64,000 bases of DNA from Megascapheus bottae (GCA_024803745.1 JANJXV010000025.1:17482110-17546109), one strand, 5' to 3'; shown: positions 12,088-41,700, counted from the first letter of the stretch. A program made the numbers and translations. Notes: generated by a model from the sequence alone, not told the origin.

Positions 12088-12095
12088 GTCACGTG
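12088..12095. promoter_or_regulatory. CLEAR-like E-box GTCACGTG in the SPG21 promoter
   Basis: The sequence gtcacgtg matches the core of the TFEB/TFE3 (CLEAR) element GTCACGTGAC. A second E-box, atcacgtgc, lies at 11660-11668. Because maspardin acts at late endosomes, TFEB-type control is plausible, but USF or MYC/MAX would bind the same core. Confidence 0.35.
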
Positions 12096-12209
12096 CGGGG
12101 GCGTGGCCTTGCGTGTGAAGGGGCGGGGACGCCTCGCAGGGGTGGGAAGGGGCGGTGCTACGCGGCCCCGGCCGTCACTATGGCGACGGGACGTGATGGA
12201 GATGTGGGT

Positions 12210-13270
12210 AGAAAAGTCCTGGCGCTGCAGGTGCTGCCAGGAGGCCCGGAAAACCTTACCGGAGGCGGCGGGTCTCAGGACCGGATCAGAATCAATGCTG
12301 GATCAAGGCTGGGTCATCCATCTCATGCTGGGTCCCCGCTGTGCAAAGCTCGGGGGGTGGGACATCTTTGAACAAGGCATTCTTTTTCCTTTGCACTACT
12401 AGAGCTCTGTAGTTCTTGGCTCTGGGGACTCTTCCTCCACACACATCACCTTCCTTCGGGGGTAGATTATAATGCCGTCTATAATTCTGCCAGAGGTTAC
12501 AGGCATCATCACTGCCTTTTTCAGCAAGGCATTTATTTTCAGGATGCTGAAATGATTTAGTCGAATTATACCACAGAAACCTTGCTTGAGGTTCTTGAGA
12601 GACCCCTCAATAGTTCAGTAGGACGCCTAACCAAGTTCTACTGAACCTGTCTTCCCTGGCTTATATCTAGTTAAAGGCCTCTGGAAAGCTCCGGGAGGGG
12701 TGGGGGAGCAGTAGTTCACCCCTACCCAGGATCTCAGGAGGCTGAGATCTGAGTATCGTGGCTCAAAGCCAGCCTGGGCAGAGAAGTGTGAGAGACATTC
12801 ATCTGGTACTATATCTAGACTCGTTTTGCAGGAAAGTTTTCAAAAAAAATCAATGCTATTCTGTCAGAAGATGGAAGAGGCACAGAGCTAGGGTCCAGAG
12901 ATGGCCTTCTGTTTGTGCAGCTTCAACAAACCCCAGCCAGGACAGCTGCAGATTCTTCTAGAACCATGGGCCACCTGCTCGGAAGTCTGCCGCCTGTAGT
13001 CGTGCATGGTAAGACAGCTGGCTTTCACAGACATTAGAGGTTCCTTAGTGGGGATGGGAAGCAACAGTGTACTTGCCATGTGTTGTTTTGGGAACAGCTG
13101 AGGATACAAATGCGATCACAGGATCCTTCCCTAAGAAAAATATCCCCCCCCACACACACACACACTGGCACTTGAACTCAAGAAATGTGGGATGGGGGAA
13201 ATCTGCACATTTGTCACTATGTGTTGAAAGAAAAACTTTTTTTTTTTTTAAGTATTTGTTTTTTGACACT
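12210..13270. other. SPG21-MTFMT intergenic, left part
   Basis: Mostly unique sequence between the SPG21 CpG island and the first SINEs; no gene identified. A composite-SINE fragment lies near 12715-12790. A (CA)n tract is at 13151-13165. Confidence 0.6.
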
Positions 13271-13274
13271 CTTC

Positions 13275-13475
13275 TTTTTTTTTTTTTTTTGGCCAGTCCT
13301 GTGCTTGAGCTCAGGGCCTGAGCACTGTCCTTGGACTTTCTCAAGGCTAGAGCTCTACCACTTGAGCCTCAGCACCACTTCTGGCTTTTTTCTATGTATG
13401 TGGTACCAAGGAATCGAACCTGGGTGTTCATGCATGCTAGGCAAGCACTTTAACCACTAGGCCAAACTCCTGGCC
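13275..13475 (-). mobile_element. ID-dimer SINE (young subtype)
   Basis: T16, gccagtcctgtgcttgagct to cactttaaccactaggccaa. Confidence 0.9.
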
Positions 13476-13479
13476 AAAC

Positions 13480-13686
13480 TTTTTTTTTTTTTTTTTGCCA
13501 GTCCTGGGCTTGAGCTCAGGGCTGGCTTGAGCACTGTCCTTGGACTTTCTCAAGGCTAGAGCTCTACCACTTGAGCCTTAGCACCACTCGGCTTTTTGCT
13601 ATGTATGTGGGGTACCGAGGAATCGAACCTGGGTCTTCATGCATGCTAGGCAAGCACTCTACCACTAGGCCAAACTCCTGGCCCCC
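13480..13686 (-). mobile_element. ID-dimer SINE (young subtype)
   Basis: Second copy in the same direction, starting four bases after the first: T16, gccagtcctgggcttgagct to ctctaccactaggccaaact. Confidence 0.9.
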
Positions 13687-14189
13687 AAAAGAAAAACTTT
13701 TAACTCTGAAGCTCTGAAGTCTGGAACAAGTTAGTTTTACATTCTGCCATTCTAGTGATAACTGTAGGCTTTTTGGTTTTGCCAAGTGTTACTAAAACTT
13801 GAACTCCAAATCCTGTTGCCTCAGCCGGCTGAGTGCTGAGACGTCCCCATTTTATCATCTGTCCGGGTTCTGCAGTAGACGCCAAGGTTTTGGGGAGTAC
13901 AGGTCACGACTAAGGATGTGGTTAACAGTGGTAGTCCTATATACGCTGAGACCTGGGCTTTTTTTGTTTTGTTTTTGTGCTGCTACTATGGCTTGAACTG
14001 TGGCTATTCCTTAGCTTCTGTGCTTAAGGCTGGTGCTCTATCACTTGAGCCATGGTCTACTTCTGACTTTTTTGCTGATTAGACAGAGATGAGTCCTCAG
14101 ATCTGTCTGCTCAGGCTCGCTTCAAAAACTTGGATCCTCAGATCTCAGCCTCTGAAGTAGCTAGGATTATACATCTGAGTTACCAGCAC

Positions 14190-14960
14190 CTGACTCATAT
14201 TTTGAGTTTATAGAAACATCTATTCATATTTATGATGAAAAGAAGTCTATTCAGGAAAGCTTGGCTTAAATCCCTCAGTAGCTCTCCACTGCCTTCTACT
14301 GATGCCCAAGGTGACTGACTTGAGCAGCTCTAGCTCTGTCTAGCTCGGAGTCCCGTTTGTAGTTCTACCAATTGCCTAGAGGGCCCCCTCCCCATGATGT
14401 CAGCATACCAGGCTCTAGCACACGCTTCCCTCTAGTAGACCCTTACCCTCTCTACCCATATGAACCAAGGATTTCTTTAAGAGACAAAGCACTTATTTCC
14501 AGGCTAATTATCTATCTATGGATTTATGTATCTATCTCTCTAGCTATGTGAGAAGTTCTTGCTCTGCAGCCTCAAGTGCTGGGATTACAGGCTGCTAACC
14601 CTTCTCCCAGCTCTAACACCATCTTTGGAAAGCTTCCCAGAATACAACTGACTGCAGCTTGATCTACCAGTTCCAAGATCAAAACTGAGTTTTGTTCCCT
14701 TCTTGCCAGATCAAGTGTGTGGTACACTGCACTGGCTTAGCGGCACCAGGCCCAGGGTGGGTATTCCAGAACTACCCAAGAAAGATGCTAACAGGCCTCA
14801 ACTACTCTAAGTTTTACATAATTTGTCTGTGATGACAAATCACTTAGGCACTGCCTCATTGTCTGGACAAGGACTAGAGCCCCCCTTATGGAACAAGAGT
14901 AAATGAAATAAAATTCAACAAGAGAAACTCTCTTCAGAATATATACATACTACCTGGTTG
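14190..14960. other. SPG21-MTFMT intergenic, unique
   Basis: No coding similarity. Contains a TATC/TCTA-rich stretch (14505-14545) and a short B1/B2-like piece, tcaagtgctgggattacagg, near 14572. Confidence 0.6.
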
Positions 14961-15052
14961 TCCTTGATTTTTTTTTGGGGGGGTGGGGACAGGGGAAGGC
15001 TAGTTTTAAGGCTTGAACTCAGGGCCTAGGCACTGACCCTGAGTGGTTTTTT

Positions 15053-15285
15053 TTTTTGTGTGTGGGTCATGGGGCTTGAACTCAGCCTAGGCTCTGTCCC
15101 TGAGCTCTTCAGCTCAAGGCTACTACCCTACCCTTGACCCAAGCGCCATTTCCCATTTTCTAGAGGTTAATTGGAGATAAGAGTCTCAGGTCTTTTTGCC
15201 TGGGCTGGCTTTGAACCTTGATCCTCAGATCTCGGCCTCCTATGAGTAGCTAGGATTACAAGCATGAGCCACTGTGCCCGGCCTC
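15053..15285 (-). mobile_element. Composite SINE inserted into an older ID-type SINE
   Basis: gggcttgaactcagcctagg to ctaggattacaagcatgagc, interrupting an older element (14990-15040 and 15286-15440) whose caagggtagcactcttaccag continues on the other side. Confidence 0.7.
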
Positions 15286-15489
15286 TGACCCTGAGCTTCT
15301 TTTGCTCAAGGGTAGCACTCTTACCAGCTGAGCCACAGCACCACTTCTGGCTTTTTCTGTTTATATAGTGCTGAGGAATCAAATCCAGGGCTTCATGCAT
15401 GCTGGGCAAGCATTCTACCACTAAGTCACCTTTCCCAGCCCCGTCCTTGCTGTTTAGGAAAGACACAAACTCCTTGAGTTGGACAATAT

Positions 15490-33451
<17,962 letters not shown>

Positions 33452-33475
33452 AGCCTAGGCCGCCCGCAGCCCACA

Positions 33476-33489
33476 TCGCGCAGGCGCGA
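33476..33489. promoter_or_regulatory. NRF1-like site in the MTFMT promoter
   Basis: tcgcgcaggcgcga differs by one base from the NRF1 consensus YGCGCAYGCGCR and lies 25 bp upstream of the ATG. NRF1 controls many nuclear genes for mitochondrial translation, so the match is functionally sensible. Confidence 0.5.
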
Positions 33490-33559
33490 GGGCGGGGCCA
33501 AGCCGCGCGAGGGCGGGGCCTGGGCTCTGGGGGCGGGGCCTGACGGCTAGGAGGGGGAT

Positions 33560-34560
33560 CCCAGAACTGCACTGTTTAGCCATCATCCCAGAACTGTTCA
33601 GGGAACAAATGATAACGCACTTTGGATAAAAGCCTTATTTACATAATGAAGTACCACGTTCTCATTTATTATTATATGTAATATTTGCTAAACACTTACT
33701 GTGTGCTATGATCTACGTACTTCAAGTCCATCCTCCCGTTCATTATCCGAGATAGGTATTACCACAGTTTCCTGAAGAGAACTAACGCTCGAAGAAAGTC
33801 AGAACTTCCTGTGTCCACACAGCTGGTACACAGCAGTGGAAGGGGGACTGGGCTTGTGGAAAGGGGGGACTAAGGAGGTGATAAGGTGGGGATTTGAGCT
33901 CAGGACCTCACATTGATTAAACAGGCACGGTGCTACTTGAGCCACGACTCCAACCCTGGACTCTAGTTTATGTAGTTCCTGAGCCTGAGATCCTAACCAT
34001 CAACCCTACAGTTACCCATCTTGCCAAGTCAAAAGCTCCATTCTAGCCCCCACCCCCTCGGGTACTGCATGAAAAGTGAGCAGGGAAAATTGTCCCAGAA
34101 GACCTTGCAGCTCATGTCCCCAAGGCCTATACAGTGACCTCCTTGCGTGCAGTCACGTGAGTGTGCTCCTGTCTAGGGGTGCCACAGGTTCTATTCTAGC
34201 TTTCTCACTGGCTTCCTCCTCATGCCATCTTAAATCCACTAATGCTGCGACCAGTCTTTCTCTGCACAGCCTTACCGGATACCTTGCACAGGCCATGCTT
34301 CCTAGCTAGAGTTCTCATATATCCTCTTCTCTAAAGGGTATCCATTCCTCAGCGGCAGGCTCAATCCTGTCCTCCTCACGATGGGGACCTGAGTTGCTCC
34401 CCTGAGCTTGGCACCACTGACTCAGTTTTTCTAATGTGTGCAGTCAGTCCTTGACAACTGTATGCTAAATAGAAAAGACAGAAGCAGGCATTTCAATGCT
34501 CCTGCTCATCTGAGCACAAGTGAGAAATGTCACATGGACCCCTAAGCCCATGTCCCCCTT
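33560..34560. other. MTFMT-SLC51B intergenic, left part
   Basis: Mostly single-copy sequence without gene similarity apart from the MIR. Confidence 0.6.
33677..33850 (+). mobile_element. MIR (ancient tRNA SINE)
   Basis: Reads as a diverged MIR: tgctaaacacttactgtgtg, then ccgagataggtattaccaca, then tccacacagctggtacacag. It lies just outside the MTFMT CpG island. Confidence 0.7.
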
Positions 34561-34599
34561 TTTAAATCAAGTTCTGTCCTGGTCCAGTTGTTTTTTTGG

Positions 34600-37500
34600 G
34601 GGGGATGGAGAAGGGGATTGGTGCCAGTACTGGGGCTTGAACTCAGGGCCTAGGTACTCTCCCTTGGCTGTCTACCACTGGAGCCTCAGCTCCACTTTCA
34701 GCTTTTCAGTGAGTGGAGATAAGAGCCTCACAGACTTTCCTACCTGGACTGGCTTCAAATTGTGATCCTCAGATGTCAGCCTCCTGAGTGGCTAGGATGA
34801 CAGGCGTGAGCCATGGTGTCAGGCTTAGTGATGTTTAATTTTCAGTAGTCCAGTTCTCCTGTGCAGCTCTGCCTCTTCAAACTCTTCACAGTATCTTCAG
34901 ATCATGCCCCACCTTTGGTTAGGTTAACATATTGTTTTCTCTACGGAATTGCTTTCTAGGGCTGGAAAGGTGGCCTACTGGTAGAGTGCTTACCTAGCAC
35001 ACATGAAGCCCTGGGTCCAATTTCTCAGTACCACATACACAGAAAAAGCCAAAACATAGCCAGGTGTAGATGGATCACATCTGTAAACCTAGCTTCTCAA
35101 GAAGCTAAGAGTTAGAGGATCCAGGTTCAAAGTCAGCACAGGCATAAAAGTCCATGAGACTCTATCTCTAACCAGCAAAAGGATGGACTGGAAGCATGGT
35201 TCAAGTGGAAGCGGACCATCCATGAGTAAGCAAACAGAGCAAACATCAGGTCCTGAATTCAAATCCTAGTACCAAAAACAAACAAGCAAAGGCTAAGCAT
35301 GATGTTGGAGTTCTGTATAATATTAAAAATGAAGCTATTTAAACCTACATAGTGAGACCAGGCACTGGTGATTCACACCTGTAATCTTACTTACTCAGGA
35401 GGCTGAGATCTAAGGATAGCAGTTTGAAGCCAGTCCAGGTAGGAAAGTCTGTGAGACTTTTATCTCCAATATACTACTCAGAAAAAGCCATAAGTGGCGC
35501 TGTGGCTCAAGTGGTACAGCACTAGCTTTGAGCCAAAGAAGCTCAAGGACAGCACTCAGGCCCAGAGTTCAAGTCCCAGGACTGGCAAAAAAAAAAAATT
35601 AGTAAGTTTTGGCATGGTGGCTCATGCCTGTAATCCTAGCTACTCAGGAGGGTGAGATCTGAGGATCAAGGTTCAAAGCCAGCCCAGGCACAAAAGGACC
35701 TGAGACTCATATCTCCAGTTAACCTCTAGAAAAGGAGAAGTGGGGCTTGGCTCAAGGATAAGGTAGTAGCCAAACGCTGAAGAGCTCAGGGACAGCACCC
35801 AGGCTGAGTTCAAGCCTTGTGACCTCCCCCACAAATAGTAATAATAATAATAATTTGCAAATAAAACCCTTCATAGTGTGTTAGAGGTATGGGTTGGGGA
35901 TTAATCCAGTTGCAGGTATTGCCTCTGGCATAGGCTCATAGAGAAAATGAGGACTCCCACCCTGAATCTGAAGGGGCCTCATGCCATAAAAAGCTACTGA
36001 GGAGGCTGAGATTTACAGATGGTGGTTCAAAGCCAGCCTCAACAAGAAAGTCTGTGAGATTTTAACCTCCAATTAACCAGCAAAGAACTGGAAATGGAGC
36101 TGTGGCTCAAGTAGTCGAGTGCTAGCCTTGAGGGAAAAGTTAAGAGACTGTGTCTAGGTCCTGAGTTCAACCCCAAAACTGATACCAAAAAAGGCAGAGC
36201 AAAAATTAGGGGTCTTTGGAGAACAGCCAGACCCCTGGGGAAGATGAATCAAGGGCAGAAGATGGTCCGAGCACTGGTTGGTAAAGTGCCCCAGGCCTGA
36301 GTTCACAAGAACGGCTTCTAGCCTGGGAAAAAATGCCACTGGTGGCCAGGGAAAGGTCTGCCACACACCTGTCCAGGGCCAGTTGAAACCTTTGGGAAAG
36401 CAGTTAGTTCTGCAGTCAGACTGGACTGAACTGTAGAATCTTCTCTGTGGATGCTCTGGAAGTCCACGAGAGGGCACTGTTCATCAGTCTTTCCAGGATA
36501 AGACAGTGGCAGGCAAAGTCTCCTGACTGAGCTGCTTCGGCCCTATATGGTCTCAGCGCAGGTGTCTCTCTAGTTTGCCCAGTGGCTTTGAAAACCAAGG
36601 CTATGAGGCCATGCCCACTCCCCCAACTTTTATCAGAAGATACACAAATACCAAGTGATAATAGACTCCCCCACCAGGAGACCACAGGACTGGATGTCCT
36701 TTAAAAGAAAAACTGAAGGCCTGGAGACTTGGTTCAAGTGGTAGAGGGCCTGCCTAAAGGTGGGAGGTTGGGGGGAGAAACAGAGAGGGAGAGAGGATGA
36801 GAGACAGAGACAGAGAAACATGCCAGGAGCTGCTGGCTTCTGCATATAATCCTAGCTACTCAGGAGGCTGAGAGATGAGGATCACAGTTCAAAGTCAGCC
36901 CAGGCAGGTAGGTTTGTGACACTCATCTCCAACTAACCACCAGAAAACTGGAAGTGGCACTGTGGCTCAAAGTGTTAGAGCACTAACTTGAGCAAAAAAG
37001 CTCAGGGAGCCGGGCAGGTAGATCACACTTGTTATCCTCGCTACTTGGGAGTCTGAGATCTGAGGATCAAGGTTCAAAGCCAGCCCTAGAAATAGTTTTT
37101 AAGCAGCAGTTAAGCTAGAACTTATTAAGAATCAAAGTTAAAAGGGCTGGGAGTTTGGTCTAGTGGTAGAGTGCTTGCCTAGCATGCACGCGAAGACCCG
37201 GGTTCGATTCTTCTGTACCACACATATAGAAAAAAGTCAGAAGTGGTGCTGAGGCTCAAGTGGTAGAGCTCTAGCCTTGAGAAAGTCCAAGGACAGTGCT
37301 CAGGCCCTGAGCTCAAGCCCAGGACTGGCAAAAAAAAAAAAAAAAAAAACCTATTTCTATTAATCTCTCTGTTGCTTTAATTGGAAATAAAAGGGTTCAA
37401 TGTGATCCTGGGCGCTAAAGTCCATTAGACTCTTTATCTCCAATTAACCACCAGAGAACCAGAAGTGACATTGTGGCTCACATTTGTAATCCTAGCTACT

Positions 37501-38100
37501 CAGGAGGCTGAGATGTGAGGATCATGGTTCAAAGCCAGCCCAGGCATGAAAGTCCATGAGATTGGTTTTGTGGGTCATTGGGCTTGACCTCTGGGCTTAA
37601 GTGCTGTCTCTGAGCTCTTCAGCTCAAGGCTACCCCCTATCCTTGAGCCACAGGCCCACTTCCCATTTTCTAGTGATTAACTAGAGATAAGAGTTTCTGG
37701 GCTTTGCAATGCCTGAGCTGGCACCGTGACACTCTGGGGGTTTTTTTGTTGTTGTTGTTTTGTTCTGGTGAGTCTTAGGGCTTGATCTCAGCCTGGGCAC
37801 TGTCCCTGAGCTCTTCAGCTCTAGGCTACCACCCTACAGTTGAGCCAAGCCCCAATTCCTGTTTTCTAGAGGTTAGAGATAAAAATCTCAGGTCCTTTTG
37901 TGCCCAGGCTGGCTTTAAACCTTGATCCGCCTATCACTTAAGTAGCTAGGATTACAAGCATGAGCCACTGCACCCAGCATCCAGGACAGACTTATCTCCA
38001 GTTAACCACCAGAAAACCAGAAGTGGCACTGTGGCTCAAAATGGTAGAGTGCTAACCTTGAGCTAGGGACAGCGCCTGGGCCCAGAGTTCAAGTCCCAGG
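34600..38100. other. MTFMT-SLC51B intergenic, SINE-rich
   Basis: Composite SINEs at about 35356-35590, 35599-35830, 36822-37010 and 37745-37980 (reversed), and an ID head at 34960-35050. Unique pieces at 35870-35985 and 36190-36710 show no exon or gene. Confidence 0.6.
37143..37349 (+). mobile_element. ID-dimer SINE (young subtype)
   Basis: gggctgggagtttggtctag to gactggc plus A19. Confidence 0.9.
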
Positions 38101-38109
38101 ACTGACAAA

Positions 38110-38686
38110 AAAGAAGTCAAAGGATGTTTGAAACTGCTGCAATATCTTTGTAGTGATGATGGCACTTATTCATACTGCTAGTGTCTTGTACACAGCGCAG
38201 GTCTCTGCTTTGGAGGACACGTTCCCGTGCTGGGGACTTAAATTGGTAATTAAATTGTCCTGTGATATGTAACAATTCAGAAATGGGACCTGTCTGTTGG
38301 TAGAAAGATGGAGTTCAACTATTTATTCAGAAAAAACTTGAGGGGTCTTGGACAAACATATTGGATCAATCTTAGAGAGATAATATCCAGTATGATATCA
38401 TCAAACTTTTGCTCTCTGTCGGGGATGAAGGAAAATATATTTGTTCTAAAATATAGAAAAGATACCCCGGAGACAGTATTCTAACAGGAAAAAAAAAGTT
38501 CAATGCACATTTGGCTTCTGAATCAGAATTTACCAGTACTTCAAATATATGGCTTCCACTGGCCATGATTACCATGAATAAAACTTGTTTTTGTACCAAG
38601 GAAGGCTCTTCTGTACAAAATATCCTATCACAAAATATATTTGGACTTGCTATCACAGAAAAGGGAACAAAAATGTAACTCAGGAT
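38110..38686. other. Unclassified unique segment
   Basis: AT-rich with a retrocopy-like look: it ends beyond the SINE at 39110 with gtctaaaggaataaaacttg, like an mRNA 3' end. All frames are broken by stops and I recognise no parent gene. Confidence 0.35.
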
Positions 38687-38701
38687 GAAATTAGTCACCA
38701 A

Positions 38702-38959
38702 TGGGGCCGGAGTTCGGCCCAGTGGTTAAAGTGCTTGCCTAGCATGCATGAAGACCCGGGTTCGATTCCTCGGTACCACATACATAGAAAAAAGCCATAA
38801 GTGGTGCTGAGGCTCAAGTGGTAGAGCTCTAGCCTTGAGAAAGTCCAAGGACAGTGCTCAGACCCTGAGCTCAAGCCCAGGACTGGCAAAAAAAAAAAAA
38901 AAGAATACAGAAGGATGGCTTTGAATAAATAAACTAAAAGCATCTTTAAAAAAAAAAAA
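38702..38959 (+). mobile_element. ID-dimer SINE with 3' transduction and second A-tail
   Basis: SINE body to A-tail at 38902, then about 45 bp of non-SINE sequence with AATAAATAAA (38924-38933), then a second A-tail (38948-38959). The whole unit is bounded by perfect 15-bp target duplications gaaattagtcaccaa (38687-38701 and 38960-38974). Confidence 0.9.
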
Positions 38960-39569
38960 GAAATTAGTCACCAAGAAGATGCAATCTTAGCGAATGAATT
39001 AACTATGAAACCCTGAATTTACAGTCCATCACGAATGTTTGTTTCCATTGTGTACATGATTTTAGCAACTGTTCTGTAGCAAGATGCATTTTGTCTAAAG
39101 GAATAAAACTTGGTATTGACTGGTGTTTCTTTTGTTGGGATAGACAAATTATTCAGGGCTCTGTTACATTGGAAGGATGATGTCTCTGCTTAATAACTTT
39201 TTTTTTTAATTTTTGGCCAGTCCTCAGGCTTAACCTCAGGGCCTGAGCACTGCCCTTGAGTTTTGTCAAGGGACATAGCACCATTTCCAGAGTTTTCTAT
39301 GTATTAACCCCGATCTTCGTGCATGCTAGGCAAGCACTCTACCACTAGGCCAAAGTCCTACTTAATAATTTAACTCAGAATATGGGAAAAATGAAATGGG
39401 ATCTCCCTCCAAATTGTGATGACAACCTTGTGCTGCTAAGGATGGCCATTTTGGCTATGGCCTTTTTGGGTTCTGATAGCTGTTATCTTAGGGGTCACCC
39501 TGTTGCTTCCCTGTCACTTCCACCTCTAGCATTCATCATATGTTAGCACAAGCAGAAATGAAAGTCACA

Positions 39570-39575
<6 letters not shown>

Positions 39576-39616
<41 letters not shown>

Positions 39617-39641
39617 ACATATGTATGTGTACATATATATG

Positions 39642-39680
<39 letters not shown>
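39576..39680. repeat. (AT)n(GT)n...(AC)n compound microsatellite
   Basis: 12 AT units, 8 GT units, a mixed ATGT part, then about 19 CA units; GT and CA arms can pair as an inverted repeat. Confidence 0.95.
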
Positions 39681-39684
<4 letters not shown>

Positions 39685-39807
39685 ATATAGAGAACTGAGG
39701 CCAAATTGGGAGGCCAGGAAAGAGTTTAGAATGCTAATTATTTATTTATCTACTTTTCCCAGTCATGGGGCTTGAACTCAGGGCTTTGGGCACTGTTCTT
39801 GAACTTC

Positions 39808-39988
39808 TTTTTTTTTTTTTTTTTGCCAGTCCTGGGCTTGGGCTCAGGGCCTGAGCACTGTCCTTGGATTTTCTCAAGGCCTCAGCACCACTTCCGGCTT
39901 TTTGCCATGTATGTGGTACCAAGGAATCGAACCCGGGTCTTCGTGCATGCTAGGCAAGCACTCTACCACTAGGCCAAACTCCCAGCCC
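39808..39988 (-). mobile_element. Nested ID-dimer SINE, first
   Basis: T17 tail; flanks gttcttgaacttctt repeated on both sides (39795-39809 and 39992-40006). Confidence 0.9.
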
Positions 39989-40046
39989 AAAGTTCTTGAA
40001 CTTCTTAAGGCTAGCTTTCTAACTCTTAAGCCACAGTGCCATTTCT

Positions 40047-40048
<2 letters not shown>

Positions 40049-40080
<32 letters not shown>

Positions 40081-40264
40081 CAGTCCTGGGCTTGAGCTCA
40101 GGGCCTGAGCACTGTCCTTGGACTTTCTCAAGGCTAGAGCTCTACCACTTGAGCCTCAGCACCACTTCCGGCTTTTTTCTATGTATGTGGTACCGAGGAA
40201 TCGAACCTGGGTCTTCATGCATGCTAGGCAAGCACTTTAACCACTAGGCCAAACTCCTGGCCCC
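40049..40264 (-). mobile_element. Nested ID-dimer SINE, second
   Basis: T30 tail; flanks gccatttctggttttt and ccccatttccgttttt. Confidence 0.9.
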
Positions 40265-40395
40265 CATTTCCGTTTTTTTTCTATGTATGTGGTCTTGAGG
40301 AATCCAGCCCAGGGTTTCATGTATGCCATACAAGCACTCTATCACAAAGCCATGTTCCCAGTCCTGGAATGCTACTTTTGAAAAAAGAAAAAACA

Positions 40396-40601
40396 GGGGC
40401 CAGGAGTTTGGCCTAGTGGTTAAAGTGCTTGCCTAGCATGCATGAAGACCCGGGTTCGATTCCTCGGTACCACATACATAGAAAAAAGCCGGAAGTGGTG
40501 CTGAGGCTCAAGTGGTAGAGCTCTAGCCTTGAGAAAGCCCAAGGACAGTGCTGAGGCCCTGAGCTCAAGCCCAGGACTGGCAAAAAAAAAAAAAAAAAAA
40601 A
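40396..40601 (+). mobile_element. ID-dimer SINE (young subtype)
   Basis: gggccaggagtttggcctag to gactggc plus A19; opposite in direction to the adjacent nested pair. Confidence 0.9.
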
Positions 40602-40619
40602 GAAAAAGAAAAAAGAAAA

Positions 40620-41510
40620 AACAAATCAATCAGGTGTAACAATGATTCCTTACGCCTTACTGAAAGGGAATTTCTAAGCTGAGGCTAAGATAAGACCTTC
40701 CCGCTCATAGCATGAGTGTAATAAAAGGTTAACAAACTCAAATGCCATAGCCCGATTATTCAGAGCATGTTCCCAAGCTCTGGTGCCTGCCTTACACCCC
40801 ACAGAGACAGTCCAAGATTGCTTCTTTGTTTGTAGACTATGGAACCCGAGAAGTGCTGATCACTTAACAGCACCCAAACTTACCAGATCTTTAGCATTCC
40901 TGAGACACAGCATTAAGTGAATCATCTTCAATACAGGCTAGGGCAAGAGTGTTGTATTTGAGAATGATTAAACTTTAGGACATCATACAACCAAGGGGTG
41001 GGGGGGCGGGGAAACAGTCTACTTTTGGACTCTGATTTAGCATGGGACTAAAGAAGATACTCATTACACTTTAACTAGCACTAAGGGGTCAAAGTCATAA
41101 AAGTAACGATGATAAATTGGGGTCAATGGCCTCAGAAGTTTCAGTGCCAGGATAAAATGAAAGGAACTGAAGTGGAGAATGAAGAGAGGTAGAGAGTGGG
41201 GAAAGTACATACTTGGGTTTATTAACCTCATCCCCCATTCTGAACTTCCTGTACTTGACAAATATTCCTAAAATGCTTCTTCAAGATATGTATGTATATA
41301 TATATATATATATATATCTCCATTTGTAAACTGAGATCATTTCACTTCAGTGTAAAAAGGGCTTCCATTTGGATACCCACTCTGCCTCTCAACCACCCTA
41401 TTGAAGATCAAGACGTATTCCCATTTACTCTAGAGGTAAAGACTTGGAGGATCAGAGCTCAAGGCCAGCCCATATTTGAGAAAAACAAAACAAACAAGAT
41501 CCCATCTCAG
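40620..41510. other. Intergenic, unique
   Basis: No gene. Contains an (AT)n run at 41290-41318. ORFs here have no recognisable similarity. Confidence 0.6.
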
Positions 41511-41700
41511 GGGTTGGGAGTGTGGCCTAGTGCTTGCCTAGCATGCACGAAGCCTGGGTTTGAATCCTCAGTACCACATACATAGAAAAAAATCCAGAAG
41601 TGGTGCTGTGGCTCAAATGGTACAGCTCTAGCCTTGAGAAAAGCTCAAGGACAGTGCCCAGGCTCTGAGTTCGAGTCCCAGGATAGGCAAAGAAACAAAA
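41510..41700 (+). mobile_element. ID-dimer SINE
   Basis: gggttgggagtgtggcctag head with a 12-bp deletion in the A-box region; ends gataggcaaagaaac. Confidence 0.8.

Larger units (their letters stand above)
11540..12210 (-). promoter_or_regulatory. CpG-island promoter of SPG21
   Basis: About 650 bp of GC-rich, CpG-rich DNA without SINEs, in a window otherwise poor in CpG. No TATA box is evident. It contains GC-box-like gggcgggg runs (for example 12031-12040 and 12122-12128) and E-boxes of CACGTG type. Location immediately upstream of the SPG21 coding exons in the minus direction identifies the gene it serves. Long ORFs on both strands here reflect base composition. Confidence 0.8.
39757..40365 (-). 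mobile_element. Older ID-dimer SINE interrupted twice by younger copies
   Basis: Host pieces: 39757-39807, 39992-40048 and 40268-40365. Each gap holds a complete younger copy in the same orientation. Confidence 0.85.

Noticed and set aside
11563..12402. 279-codon plus-strand ORF in the SPG21 CpG island, with overlapping ORFs in other frames
   Set aside because: Pro/Arg/Gly-rich composition in every frame follows from GC content; no conserved domain, and it is antisense to the SPG21 promoter.
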